Source of the DNA: Turbatrix aceti | Lineage: Eukaryota > Nematoda > Chromadorea > Rhabditida > Panagrolaimidae | Length of the DNA stretch: 64,000 nt | Direction of reading: 5' to 3' | Assembly: GCA_963969345.1 (NCBI GenBank) | Contig: OZ017766.1 | Span: forward strand, 558,001 to 622,000 | Shown: in pieces, positions 10,875-22,057 of the stretch | Layout of the letters: each line of letters opens with the position of its first letter | Position numbering within the stretch: the first letter of the stretch is position 1 | The notes under the pieces: generated by a model | Seen by the model: the letters and a program-made list of their open reading frames with translations, nothing else | Database searches by the model: none | Told to the model about the DNA's origin: nothing | Translations under genes and position numbers: made by a program

Positions 10875-11243
10875 ATGAACTTGACAACTTTTTCACGTGG
10901 CTCTTCTGACGAGTGCCCTCCGGCCTCCTCGCTTCGCAGTCTTTCATCGAATCCGGTCGATCTGCACGAAGAGCTGTCTGAACTGCGCGATGTACACGGC
11001 CTGTACGCGCGATGTACGCGATGTTTAAAGAGAAAATGTTTCCGCTGTGCGCCGACGACATTGATAGCGGCACAAGCAACTCTTTGGCAAAATAATGATT
11101 ATTTCCTCGAAAAACCTTTTTTCCTGATTTTTGGTAAAAAAATATTTATCATTCGTTGCAAACAAATATCGCTTTTCGCCAGCTTTCCTCTGCCCCTTTT
11201 ATGCCTTGGGGGCCTTAAAAATCAATGCACCGCACGCTCATAG
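10875..11243 (+). CDS. Doubtful small ORF, 122 codons
   Basis: The frame opens with MNLTTFSRGSSDECPP and has a Cys/Arg-rich middle (YARCTRCLKRKCFRCAP), then degenerates into hydrophobic translation of AT-rich DNA. A TATA-like string aatatataaaaac lies 30 bp upstream. The minus strand is also open through 10828-11079. I recognise no family. GC-rich codons up to about 11090 suggest that part may be a real exon of an unrecognised gene between the ZP and AP-2 genes. Confidence 0.2.
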   Translation: MNLTTFSRGSSDECPPASSLRSLSSNPVDLHEELSELRDVHGLYARCTRCLKRKCFRCAPTTLIAAQATLWQNNDYFLEKPFFLIFGKKIFIIRCKQISLFASFPLPLLCLGGLKNQCTARS

Positions 11244-11479
11244 AAAATCTTCGTGAACGCAAACTCTGCAGTAAATAGATTTTTTTGTTGCTTCCGTTTT
11301 CAATATTGATCAGGCAGTTATAACTTTTTTTTGGGTGTTTTTTGTCGAAACATCTGAATAGTCTTGATCAAAATGGAAAACAATATATATGTTATCTTTA
11401 GTTGCACATATTTTAAATTTAAAGTTAGTTTTTGAATTGTGTACCTTGTTTTTTTCACATTTTGTATCTCCTGTTCGTA

Positions 11480-11670
11480 AATGCACAACTCTTTTTCCCA
11501 GCGCCTCGTTCCCAGCGTTCCCGTACGAGCTCGCAGGATCTGGTTCGTACCCACTCAAAGTGATGACCTGCCACGACGGCCTTTGCCTGATTTACAACGC
11601 CCGCTTCCTGGACAACGCAGACAAGCTGGAATTCAAATTGGTTCTTCCCATCTTGAGCGAATACTGCTCT
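11480..11670 (+). repeat. Duplicated block upstream of the first AP-2 gene (copy 1)
   Basis: About 110 bp (11512-11621) are identical to 16893-17002, and similarity continues with indels to about 11670 / 17030. One frame is open across it (FPAFPYELAGSGSYPLKVMT, then CHDGLCLIYNARFLDN) and continues to 11742 in this copy; in copy 2 an indel changes what follows. An acceptor-like tttttcccag precedes it. It may be an old exon or 5' exon of the AP-2 genes, but I do not recognise the peptide. Confidence 0.7.
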
Positions 11671-11903
11671 AGTCCTTTGTCAGTTGGTGCGGATGATTGG
11701 GTCCACCCCCTTGCGCATCTGTGCCAGAACTTCTGTCATTAGTTTGAAAAGTTTTTTCCCATTCATATGCTTAGAGGTGATTTACCCAGTGTAGAGGTGC
11801 ACTATTAGTCAGAAACATTTTTTGCAATATTCGCTGATTGTTTTATCCTATTTCTGTGTTAATTTCAAAGTACATGTATACTTTTTTTTAGATTTCGAAC
11901 AGT

Positions 11904-13345
11904 ATGTGGCCGGCAGCCGGAAGCAATTCGTCCAACAATTTCTCGCACCCTTTGCCTGCAGCGTTCTCGGGTGTTGACCTGCTTCAGGCCGGGTTCCTTC
12001 AGCCGAGTAATGGTCAGGATCGAGTGCCTGCAGGCTCTCTGAAACGCAAGGCAACCGACTCCGAAAATACATATTCTGCTGAACGCAGTCATCCGTGGAC
12101 GATGCAGCCAGGTGAAAATCAGCCATCTCCTGCCAAAAAGGCAACCAACATCGTCTCCTACGACGAAAACGTTCCTCCAAAATCCCAAACACCGCCAAAT
12201 TTCGTGAGTTTTATCGAAAATAAAAAAACATATTTATTCTGTTTCATTTAGCAAAATCCGGTTGCTCACTCGACTCCGCTTCCTAACTTGCAATGGCAGG
12301 TTGCGGCCATGTATGGTGCTGCAGGTATGACTGCGGGTCATCCTTCCAAACTACCGCCGCAGCTCGTCGCTCCTTCGTGCCCCGGCGCCCCCACATTTGA
12401 ACCCCAGCACCGGACTTCTTTTCCTGATGAAAACACAGACAACAGCGGGGACTCCGGAACAAGTCTCAGCAACGACACGAACAACTCTGAAGAGGATTCT
12501 CGCGACGATTTCCTTCCGGCAGCTCCCAACGGTGACCCTGGCGCTGTCTTTGCGGCCGTTCCTGGTCGCCTTCACCTTCTGGCAAACAACAAGAAGCTCA
12601 ACGTGTACGTCGCAGAAGTCAGGCGCCGCATCGGCCAGCCGGAGTGTCTGAATCAGTCGATTCTCTCTGCCATTCTCCGGAAGGCAAAGAACAAGGACGG
12701 CGGACAGCAGATGGCGGATGCTCTCAAGCAGCACAACATCAGCCTCGTCCAGGGCAGAAGGAAGTGCGTGCCGAACAGCATGTTCACGGCCCTCTGCGAA
12801 GAGGAGGCGCTGGCGTTTGGCAAAGACTTTCACAACGTCTCGATGCAGTCGTTTCCCTTCAAGGCCCTCGCTTACGAGTTCATCGCCAACATGCCTGTCT
12901 ACCACCCATTCGAAATTCAGGCCATGAAGCAGAGACTTGTCGATACCATGGCTGTACTGTCGTCTATCAGCGCTCTCTGTGGCCGGGATAACAGTCCTCT
13001 GCTGTCGAAAGCAGCGCCCACGCAGCTGGGTATGCATCCGGATTCTCAGAAGGATTTTACTAATTTCTCTTTGGTGAGTTGTATTTTTTTTACCAACTTG
13101 CCCACCGTAGATAAAAACGAAATTAGGCATAAAAGTTAATAATGATATTTTTTATTTGAAAAAATGTATTTGGGTTCACGCTTGTTTTTTAGATCACGCA
13201 CGGCTTCGGTATCCTCGGTCACCAAGCCTCCTGGAGCACAACCCGCGACATCGTCCGCGTCATCTACGAAGCTCTCCAGAATCCCGTCGAATTCTGCATG
13301 TCTCAGGGCAAGCCACTTCCTATGTGGACCTCTATGACGCAGTAA
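11904..13345 (+). CDS. AP-2 family transcription factor (paralogue A)
   Basis: Exons 11904-12203, 12252-13073 and 13193-13345 give 424 residues. The N-terminal third is Ser/Pro/Asn-rich with a KRKATDSEN basic patch. The AP-2 DNA-binding/helix-span-helix domain covers roughly residues 205-415: VFAAVPGRLHLLANNKKL, VAEVRRRIGQPECLNQSILS, AILRKAKNKDGG, QGRRKCVPNSMFTALCEEEA, NFSLITHGFG and LGHQASW. These match the vertebrate PGRL..L / VAEV.RR....ECLN.S / LRRAK.K.GG / SHGFG landmarks. The protein should bind GCC-N3-GGC sites as a dimer. A ttttttag acceptor ends 12 nt before ATG, a likely trans-splice site. The last intron follows NFSL in both paralogues, so the exon structure is conserved. It converges on the channel gene, 76 bp between stops. 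Confidence 0.93.
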
Positions 13346-13421
13346 AGTCGAGTGCTATATTGTTTTTCGCTTCTGTGTGACGTATTCGTTGACAAATTAT
13401 AAAAAGTGCTGTACAATGCTT

Positions 13422-15431
13422 CTAAATTGTCACGGGTTGTGAATTGGGAGTAGCGATGAAGATAAGTATGAGGGAGGCAACGGCGCAGAAACTAAACAAG
13501 TACAGGCATAGTCTGTCGAGGACCATTGCCATGTACTTCCAATCGGCTTGCAAGTCTTGCTCTTCTTCCTCTTCCTGAAGAAGTTGCCGTCGTAGCCGAA
13601 TGTAGTCGCATAGTTCGCGGAGAGTTTCGCGAAACATCAGTTCGATGGAATCGAGAGTGCTTGATGATGCTGCTGTGGAAGCGGCGTCTATGTTGCAGTA
13701 GCAAGGAGAAACTGCAAAAATAATTCAAGACAATGGGTTTTTCTATGTATGTATGTATTTCAATGTATGTATTAAAAATGTATAATATTTGCCTTAAAAA
13801 AATTAAAAAAAAACTTTTATGTAATTTGCGAATTTTTCTAACCAACCTTTTCCCGCTTCTGCTTTCTTCAACAAATTGACGACAATCGCGCCATTCTGAC
13901 CCTTATTTTTTCTTAAAATTGTTTCATTAGGCGTCAAAATCGGTCGAATACGTGCAAGCGATGTCATACTTTCGCCGCGAACCATTCGACCGGCCGAAAC
14001 GTCGCTGCGTCTTGTTTCTGGCTTTTCTGCAACAACGACGACGTCGTTGCGATCGCCGAGCAGAGTGTCGAGCTTCCTGAACTGCTTGCCGGGTCGATTC
14101 ATAAGCAGCAACCAGGGAAGCCATTCCAAAAAAATTGTGCGCGTCTGATTATTCATTGTATGGGTTCGAGGGGAGCGGAAGAAAATATTGATGATAACTA
14201 AGGTGAAGCAGATAGATGCGCCAAGGATAATCATGGACACGGAAAAAAACGCTGCAATGATGGGTACGGATTCTGATGTTGGAGGTGTAACGTCGGCTAC
14301 AATGCCCAAAAACACAGTTACTGACAGCAAGTTTGTGATTTCTGTAAAAAAATAATTGTTGTTATTGCAGTTCTAAATTATTTTAGTGTGCAAAAAACCT
14401 ACGAAGCGTGATTTTTTCACCGCACTCAGGCGGCATGGTAAAGCCCAAAACGTTGGAAAAAGTGATCAATACACTCGGAATAATCCAGTTTAGTCCATAG
14501 TACATGGCCCTTCGCCTGAGATGCAGATAAAAGTACAGCTCAACGTACTCTGATCCAGCGAACTCAGTCCAAACCCTTCTTGCGGGCGTTGATAGGAGAT
14601 CCCATTCTCCGTTAGGAACAAAATAAGTCAAGTCCATTTTGTTTTTTTCGTCCAAGGCTGTGTCGTCGATGTAGAGATCGAGTTCCTTGGCTGTATACGT
14701 CCATGATCCATACTTAAGAAAGCAGATCTGCTCGTCGAAGGGAAACCAAGTCATATCTATGCGACAAGATGACCGAATGATAGACGGCGGGGCAAACATG
14801 ACCCTGCCGTCGTGCTGAACAACAAAGTTGACTGGAAACCGGGCGTCGAAATTTTCGTTTGCACTCGTAAAAAGCAGCACATCGGGTTTCCAAAGATCGT
14901 TCGGGGGAAGACGGATCTCGGTAAGATTCCCGTACTCCTCCGGGTTCCATCGGATTTTGTAATCTTTCCAACGCTACAAAAACTTTCCAATTTGAAACAC
15001 ATTTTGCTCAGATTTATTTTTCTCTGTGATCTGTTATCTTTGAAATGTTCTTGGACACTGGATAAAGAGCATCATGAAAAACAACGGAATACGTTAGTCC
15101 GGCACAAAAACTAGAAACTTGTCTGATTCTTTGTCAGAAAAGCATAAAATCATTTTTTAAAGAAGTAATATTCAAAGAAACTTACGTATTCTGTCCAAAC
15201 AACCACTTCAAGAATTTGATTTTTCTCATCTATATCCACAATTTGTTGGAGTATAAGCCGGAGGTGTACCGTGACAGCCTTGAAATGATCTGCGACGGGT
15301 CGTTCGACTGGATTGTAATTTTCTTTGAGGTCGCGAATGAGCCGGAATTCATCTTCTGATCCACAGACGCACTTGATCACAATGATTACACAAATTAAAC
15401 CTATCCAGGATCGTATGCACCCTGTTGGCAT
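13422..15431 (-). CDS. Cys-loop ligand-gated channel subunit, nicotinic ACR type without vicinal cysteines
   Basis: Exons 15431-15186, 14973-14403, 14341-13847 and 13711-13422; 533 residues. Signal peptide (residues 1-24), ligand-binding domain with RWNPEEYGNLTEIRLPP and DLWKPDVLLF, and the Cys-loop CRIDMTWFPFDEQIC. Loop C (DLLSTPARRVWTEF) has no YxCC pair, so this is a non-alpha subunit. TM1 follows (YYGLNWIIPSVLITFSNVLG), then PPECGEKITLQITNLLSV (TM2 start), TPPTSESVPIIAAFFSVSMI and a cytoplasmic loop with LEWLPWLLLMNRPG; TM4 is near the end (LYLFSFCAVASLILIF). By these landmarks it resembles nematode subunits of the ACR-16/ACR-14 branch. An attcag acceptor abuts the ATG (15432-15433). The gene lies between the two AP-2 paralogues on the opposite strand. 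Confidence 0.9.
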
Positions 15432-16187
15432 CTGAATATCTCTACAACTGGGCTTTGTAAATTATTGGTGAAAAATCAATTTTTGTTAAGAATTGACTGT
15501 TTATCGCAGATATTGACAACGAACAGAAGGGGTTAAGTGGGTGACCAGAGTGGGTAATCGAGTGAACAAGCTCCTTGACGTGGACTGAGGACCGCTGAGT
15601 TTCTGTTCGACGTGTGTTTGTACAACAATCAATCGTCTCAGCAGAACAGCTTTTGGGAGGCGAACGTGGTTTGTTGCAATACGTATCCCTAATTAATTTA
15701 CTGAAGGCAGAAAAATAAATCAGTTAAAATAATATTTTTTGAGAGTCAGGCTTTTTGCGAAAACGAAAAAGTGCTGCGGAAATAAGCCAGCTACTAATAC
15801 CCACTCAACACTGTTCAACGTTTGGTTCTGCTTTCATGTTTGCTTTTAAGTTTAGAATCGTCTGTCTGCGGGGATTTAGGTTGATGATACTGATCAAAAA
15901 AAGGGAGCATGTAAAACGTTGGTGTACAAGGTGTAGAGCAAATTGTACCAAAGTTGTACTTATTTTTGAAAAAAATTGATTTCTGAAGAAAAATGACAAC
16001 TTATTATCATTCGAGTCGCACGTTCGAATGCTCGGCTCGACATCAGTGCAGCGAATAACTGTTATAACATATGTAACTGGTTTTCATGGTCTCTCAATGC
16101 TTGTATTCGTGTTTCTTCACGTTTCCAATACAATCACGAGTTATACTAACCTTAGAACGGCATGGATACGTGCAACTGATATAGGGC
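15432..16187. other. Upstream of the channel gene, nothing recognised
   Basis: AT-rich, with no supported exon. Any promoter for the minus-strand channel gene lies here. Confidence 0.4.
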
Positions 16188-16427
16188 TTGTCCAGAAATT
16201 ACGTCATCGCAAAATCGGTGATTTTTTACCTCCCTCCCCCCTCTGTCATCGGTCGTCATTGCAAGGTAGCGCATTTTGGCAAAAAAAAATGAAATTTAGA
16301 AAACTCGTGAGACAATTCTTGAAATTTTTTAATGACGTTATTTTGAGCAGTACCCCCCCCCCATCATTTTTGGACTGACCCCCCTCCCCCCCTCTTGTAA
16401 TGACGTAATTTCTGGACATGCTTGAAG
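16188..16427. mobile_element. MITE with TGTCCAGAAATTACGTCAT termini
   Basis: The left end (cttgtccagaaattacgtca) and right end (tgacgtaatttctggacatg) are inverted over about 24 bp, enclosing pyrimidine-rich sequence with C runs (tacccccccccc, cccccctcccccc). There is no coding capacity. The bases just outside are not a clear duplication. Confidence 0.75.
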
Positions 16428-16868
16428 CATGAAAAACAATGACGATTTTTGGTATGTTTGTTGCAACGTTTTGTTAACATTCATTATTGTCGCGAATTCT
16501 TCGCGAACGCGGTTCAACACGAACGCGAAATCTACATATCTCCAGCAATTTCTCTATATATACGTTGTTTTCCTTTCCTTTCACGAACATTTACTTCCTT
16601 ACTCTTACCCTTACGTTTCTGTACGTACTGACAATAAATTCTTCCTACTGACTCTCGATTTCTCTGTGAAGCTTCCCTCGCGTGGCCCGTTCCGCTGTGG
16701 AACGGAGGGAAGTTCTCCACAATTATCATTATTTGTGATAAATTACATATGTTGTTCCAGTGGTTTTCCTCAAGATTTCATTAAAATCGAAACGGTCGAT
16801 ATTTGCAAACTTTATCTTCTTGAAAATAATGCGCTCGGCTGTCGAAGTTAACCGAACAGTGCTAAAAT
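16428..16868. other. Intergenic, nothing recognised
   Basis: Short overlapping frames on both strands, none with a domain. It contains no copy of the repeats described elsewhere. Confidence 0.35.
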
Positions 16869-17030
16869 AATGCACGTTCCCAGCCCGTCGTTCCCAGCGT
16901 TCCCGTACGAGCTCGCAGGATCTGGTTCGTACCCACTCAAAGTGATGACCTGCCACGACGGCCTTTGCCTGATTTACAACGCCCGCTTCCTGGACAACGC
17001 AAATTCAAATTTTCTGGTTTGTTCCCATCT
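16869..17030 (+). repeat. Duplicated block upstream of the second AP-2 gene (copy 2)
   Basis: This is the second copy of the block at 11480-11670; 110 bp are identical, then a deletion of about ten bases changes the frame relative to copy 1. It sits about 260 bp before the AP-2 paralogue B start, roughly matching copy 1, which lies about 230-420 bp before paralogue A. The two AP-2 coding regions differ clearly at nucleotide level, so this block is far better conserved than the genes it precedes. Confidence 0.7.
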
Positions 17031-17286
17031 TGTCCTGGCAAGCAAGGCACCCGAATAGTTGTCAACCAGGTGACAAGACCGTGCTTGAGTGTGCGACAAA
17101 CGCTTTGAGGAAAGCCGGAAGGTCGTGCCGACGCTCCACCTTTTTTCTAAATCGTCCGAAAATCAGTTTTGAATTTAAAAATAACTTGAGTGTGCTTTTC
17201 GTTGGTGCTGGTTGCTGTGTTTCGTTTGAAACGTTTTTCTAGAAACTTTCGTGCCAAAAATGTTTTCACTTACCAGTTTTCAGAAC

Positions 17287-18560
17287 ATGTGGTCAGAAAA
17301 CGACGCTGCAACTTCTGATAAAGCCGCTGTATCCTTGCCGTTTTCAATTTTGAACACTGAAAGTGGAAACGACTTGTCGACTCGAAAAAGAAAAAGCACA
17401 GATCAAAGGACTTTCAATCCCTGGGTGATGTACAATGCCGAGACATTTGGCATTACCAGTAATCTCGCAGTTACCAGCGATGAAAACGCCGCTCCAACTG
17501 GTCCGCAGACACCGATGATAAATTTTGTACGTCCAAAAATGTTCCTTCTACTATAAAATTTTAACTTTTTAGAACCCCAAAGCTCAGTCAACCCCGCGTA
17601 TACCCGGAACATGGTCAGTCGCATTCGAGCAAATGCAACTTGCTTCAACGATGTACAGCAGCGTCGCCGGAGCTCTTCCGGCGCCTCTGGCTAATGGCAC
17701 CGCACCCAGCGTTTCTGACAACCTTGCAATCTCCGTCGCAAATAGCAGCACTGATTCCGGAGGCAGCTCGGGGACAGCCAACGGTTCGGACGATTCCCAC
17801 GAGTCTGTCGTTGTCGACGATCCTTCTGTCAAAGATGGAGACCCTGCCGCTGTTTTTGAAACCGTACCCGGGCGTTTGCAGCTTCTGGGCAACAACAAAA
17901 AACTCAGAGTCCACGTTGCGGAAGTCAGGCGTCGAATTGGTACTCCCGAGTGCCTGAATCAGTCGATCCTATCGGCCATTCTGCGGCGGGCAAAAAACAA
18001 AGATGGCGGAAAGCGAATGAACGACGCTCTGCGGAAGCACAGCATTAGCCTGACTCAGGGAAGACGTAAGTCCGTTCCTAATAGCATGTTTACAGCGCTC
18101 TGCGAAGAAGAAGCTCTCCTCTTCGGCCAAGACTTTCACGAAGTCTCCAAGAATTCGTTTCCTTTCAAGGCTCTTGCCTACGAGTTTATCAGGAACATGC
18201 CTGTCACCACGCCCCTGGACGTTAACGTTATGAGACAGTCGCTCATGAACACAAAGTTCATTCTGGAGTGTTTTATAAACCTCTGCAAGCAGGATAACAG
18301 TCCGCTACTCCACAAAGAGGCACCAGATTTTTTGAGCATGCATTCTGATTCTCAACGCGATTTTACCAATTATTCTCTGGTAAGTTTTGAAAAAAAAATT
18401 GTTTAAGTGTTGTTTCCAGATTACCCACGGTTTTGGAGTCCTTGGCCATCAAGCATCCTGGAGTGTAACGCTGGAAATCATCCGCCATATTTTGACAGCG
18501 TTGCAGAATCCGGCGGCCTTCTGCCAAGCACAGGGACAACCAGCGCCTTTTTGGGCTTAA
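17287..18560 (+). CDS. AP-2 family transcription factor (paralogue B)
   Basis: Exons 17287-17526, 17573-18379 and 18420-18560; 395 residues. I chose the MW start because it aligns with paralogue A (both begin Met-Trp) and lies 3 nt after a gttttcag acceptor (17276-17283); an upstream in-frame ATG at 17260 is the alternative. The N-terminus holds STRKRKST and DENAAPTGPQTP, echoing paralogue A. The AP-2 domain includes VFETVPGRLQLLGNNKKL, VAEVRRRIGTPECLNQSILS, AILRRAKNKDGG, QGRRKSVPNSMFTALCEEEA, NYSLITHGFGVLGHQASW. The intron after the NYSL codons is at the same place as in paralogue A. AATAAA lies near 18630. It arose by tandem duplication; the channel gene lies between the copies. Confidence 0.92.
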
Positions 18561-19828
18561 TTATTTTCGTCCTGTTTGTTGCATCTCAGACCAAAAGAAC
18601 ACTGTGAAACGTTGTAATGTAATACTTTCCAATAAAAAAATGTGAATTATGAAAACCAAAAATGCAGTTTGATTTGTGCCAAATTTGTGAAGTATTTCTA
18701 ATTTTTATTTGTCACAGAAATCAAAAGTTATTTATTTCTATGACAGTCTGAACGACTCATTGTAAGATCAAGTTTGTTTTGATTGCCTGTTGTGCTCTTG
18801 GCAGCATTTCGTAAATGTCTGAAGCCAAAATGGCAAAAAAATGCTCACCGAATAATCAATGTCGATTTCCAGTATCAATTTTAAAAAATTGTAAGAAAAA
18901 CTGAATTTGAATGAACTAACAAAGAAAGACACCTATGTCAGAAATACCTAAAGTTTTTTTTTTCAATTTTGGTGTTTCTGACTGATTTAAAAATCGCTTG
19001 AAGAAAAATGCCCAAAAAGCGCGTTCCAAAGAAACTAGCGCCCTCCGTAAATTTGCGCGCAAACACTCTAGTGCCTATTTTTTTGCCGTTATAGGTTTTT
19101 TTGTTGCTTTAGGCAGTAATAAATAAAGCAGATAAAATGGTGGTAAGCTTAACGAAGCATTTATAAATTTTTTTCCAATAAATAATGCATGATGGATAGA
19201 TAAGATAATGCAAATGGGTAAAAAAGGAGGAAAGACGGAGAAAAGGCAAACGTTGTTTCTCGCAAAACACAAATACGAGTCGTTTTGGACATTGTAGACG
19301 TATTGAATATAATTATCCCTACTTTTGGATGATTTATCTGTATTGTCTAATTTAGATGCTCTTACCGCGAAGAATGGAAGACAGGAAGGAATCGTGGATG
19401 ACGGATTTGTTTTGATTTTTTTTTTGATAACCAACACGTCGCGTACATCTGCCTTTGTGTCTGCATATATGTATCTATCAGACACGTGTAATATTGCTGT
19501 TACGCATTTGTGTATCATATTTTGCTTGCTGTTCTGTTCGTTCTATCTTTTCAATGCATACATGGAGATCGATTGCTTTTTTGAATCGATCGTCTGTCAA
19601 GGTTTTAAAGTAGCGATCTTTTGATTAATTTTTTTGTTTAATGTCTAAAAATCATCCTTTTTTTTATTTTGACGCTTTTTGGAGCCTTTCACGACTTCTG
19701 GTGTCCATTGCTGATTTAAATCATGTTTTAAATTAAATCGGAAACATTTGATTGCGTTCTGCAATGTGTAATGTTTGAATAAAACATTATCCAGAGTGAG
19801 GAAAAACCTCGTCATATTGTTATCCCGA
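18561..19828. other. Intergenic, nothing recognised
   Basis: AT-rich sequence with scattered frames under 150 codons and no recognisable domain. Splice-like signals are frequent but cannot be assembled into exons. Confidence 0.35.
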
Positions 19829-20321
19829 TACTTTACTTTACTTTACTTTACTTTATTACTCTTACTTGTGCATAATAACTCAAGTCAAAATTAGAGAGAC
19901 AATGATGAGTATCGAGATTGCACGAAGAGGGCGTCGTCAATCGTAGCTACCTGCGCCACGTAGTAGTCCTTAGCAGGAAGGCCGCAAAGTTGTCGGTCCA
20001 TCGCCTCGGAGGGTGGCCTGGCGGACGCTTGTTCTTTGGCGCGGTCGGAGGCACTGGCTGGTCTTGCGGCTTCCAGTGGCTTAGGCGGGTTGCCCAGTTG
20101 TCCGTTACTGGCTTCTTGGCGAACCTGACTTTGCGCAGCAGGGCCGTTGAGTACCAGTCCTTGAGCTTCGTGCGTTGACGGATGGAGTCTGACGGCAGCT
20201 TGTCGATCAAACGTGCGCTGAGAATAGCACGTTCGAGACGTCGCTGGCAGCGGATGAGCGTCTGAGCTCCGTCTTTTGTGAGTGCCCACGTCTCACAGCC
20301 GTAGAGGACGGCAGGGGTGAT
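19829..20321 (-). pseudogene. 3' part of a non-LTR (LINE-like) retrotransposon, with (TAAAG)n tail
   Basis: Read on the minus strand, 20321 to 19917 codes the C-terminal part of a LINE-type reverse transcriptase ORF: TPAVLYGCETWALTKDG, then SARLIDKLPSDSIRQR and RWTDNFAAF. The 3'UTR follows (19916-19857) and ends in five or so tandem TAAAG units (the ctttacttta array, 19829-19856). Tail fragments of the same family occur at 22058-22187, 26526-26560, 31921-32140, 36598-36886 and 45509-45605, all 5'-truncated. The copy here is interrupted by a DNA element (20322-21076) and continues at 21077-21385. Confidence 0.85.
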
Positions 20322-21076
20322 CAGGGTGGCGAAATCTCCTGAGAGATTGCATCCCGGGGGAAAATCTCCGGAGATTCTCCCAAAATCTCCCGGGAGACTC
20401 AGTTTGCCAAAAAGCATCTAAGCCCTTTAAAAAAAATAATTGACGACATAAAAATCAAAACAGACAGTTCTGTTCTGTTTCGGGCAGGGTGGCGAAGAGG
20501 GAATTCCCATGGGAGTCCCATGGGAAATATCCCGGGAATTATCCCGGGATTTATCACGGGATAATTCCCCACGAAATTTTGAATTTCGCCTAAAATAACA
20601 CCGTTATATTACGCAGGCGCGTTTTTTTTCTTTCCGATAAGGGAAATTATTTTATTTTCATTGTTAATTTTATTACAATAATAAAATAAGTGTGTTTTTG
20701 GATATCTTTTTTGTATGAACATGTACTTTTTTAAACGTACCAAAAAATACCCCCGGGGACTCCCATGGGACTCATAGGCACGACCTTACCATACGCCAAA
20801 CCCTAGACCACAACCCGACGGAACCCCACCCTTGTTGAGGTAGATTATTGTGTATCTTGTACTGTTATGACGTATAGATTATAGGTCTTATTTGTGGCCG
20901 ATAAATTAAGTCTGAAGGACTAATACGGTTACAACAGTAATTTATAAAAACACGGATTTTTCATTATTTGTTTCCATATATCCTGTACATTCATCGTTAA
21001 ATCTCCCGGGAGAATTTTGTTACCCGGGAGATTCTCCGGAGAAATTCTCCCGGGAGAATTGGGAGATTCTCCCGGG
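20322..21076. mobile_element. Palindromic-word hAT-like element (TCTCCCGGGAGA words) inside the LINE fragment
   Basis: The left end cagggtggcgaaatctcc at 20322 has the CAGGG-type terminus shared with 20485, 27660 and 45508. Next to it, and again at 20999-21076, are arrays of tctcccgggaga, tctccggaga and ttacccgggaga words. The flanks resume the same reverse transcriptase frame (upstream piece ends ...KIYFKYRNF), so the element interrupts that ORF. I cannot define the right terminus: the expected ttcgccaccctg is absent. Another palindromic-word element (20485-20790) is nested inside. Confidence 0.6.
20485..20790. mobile_element. Palindromic-word hAT-like element (CCCATGGGA / CCCGGGAT words), nested
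   Basis: It starts cagggtggcgaagagggaat and runs into alternating cccatgggag, atcccgggat and ggaattatcc words. A 150-bp AT-rich core (aataagtgtgtttttggata) leads to the second word array at 20750-20780. The same core and arrays recur, opposite orientation, at 26984-27660. The right terminus is eroded. Confidence 0.65.
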
Positions 21077-21385
21077 GGGCTCGTGGCGCGCGAAGGAAAT
21101 TCCGGTACTTGAAGTAGATCTTTCGGCCGGCTGCAAGACGTCGTGAGATCTCTTTTTTATGGTTTCTCGGCCAGGAAACGAGTTGCCCGAGATAGACGAA
21201 CTCAGACACTCTTTCGACCGGTCTGCCGTTGAGGAGAATCTCTGCCTCGTCGCCGATGACGTTGGACATCCACTTAGTCTTTCCGACATTGATTTCCAAG
21301 CCGACTTCAAGAGCGTTGTCGGCAAGGTCCTGCAACATGGACTCTTCACTGAATATCTCTCTAATTTTTGTGATGAGTAATTAAG
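21077..21385 (-). pseudogene. Upstream part of the interrupted LINE reverse transcriptase
   Basis: On the minus strand the frame reads LADNALEVGLEINVGKTKWM, SNVIGDEAEILLNGRPVERV and VSEFVYLGQLVSW, the region that follows the YADD box in LINE reverse transcriptases ('GL.IN..KTK.M', 'EFVYLG'). It is a 5'-truncated piece continuous with 19829-20321. At 21368-21400 a short sequence matching the family's 3'UTR appears in the opposite orientation, so the upstream edge is rearranged. Confidence 0.8.
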
Positions 21386-22057
21386 CAGGAGTAAGAGTAA
21401 CAAATGTAAATCGAAGAACAATAGATCTGCGATTTTTGATTACGCGCAAAACTTTTTTTAGAATTGTACCTTAATGTACAAGATTCACAATGTCTTGCCA
21501 ACTTGTTCGATGCTCTAATTAAAATTAGTTTTTACCCGGTGTTTCTTCTATTTCGTCAGCTTCACCAAAAGCAGCTTAATTCCTGTTGACGTGTTAGTTG
21601 GTAACTTTTCAAGCGTTGTTGGGGGTTGCTTTTGCTGCGCTTGACACGTTGCCTTCCCCCGCATCATTCCTGATGGCCTGGCTTTTCAGATGTCCGTAAT
21701 CGATTTTTTTGTGCTATCCGGGGGTTTTTTGAGTTTCCCTCTTTTCTGACGACAGGAACGTGACAATTTATTTCCTTGCATAGACGGTCCGGTCCGTAGA
21801 AGAGAGGGAAGGTTGTATTATATTTCGCCCAGTCATACTACTTCATCTCGTTGATGACAGACCACGGGCAAGAAGAAGAAAAAATAAGGATGAAGTTCTG
21901 ACATTCTCACTCACATCAGTCGGCTTTCAGCGTTGTTGCTGCCGGGGCTGGTAGATGATGTTCTGTGCGTATCATTTTTTTATTCACGGTATGATTTGGT
22001 TCTGTTTCGTTTTTTGTGCTTCGCCGTAGAACAAAAATCCGATGACGCGGTTGCCAC
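21386..22057. other. Intergenic, nothing recognised
   Basis: No coding frame and no repeat matching the others here, apart from the short LINE 3'UTR remnant at its left edge. Confidence 0.35.

Noticed and set aside
12351..13130. 259-codon minus-strand frame
   Set aside because: Shadow of AP-2 paralogue A exon 2, which has clear family motifs on the plus strand.
16005..16040. tRNA-like 'gttcgaatgc' B-box
   Set aside because: No matching A box or cloverleaf could be drawn around it.
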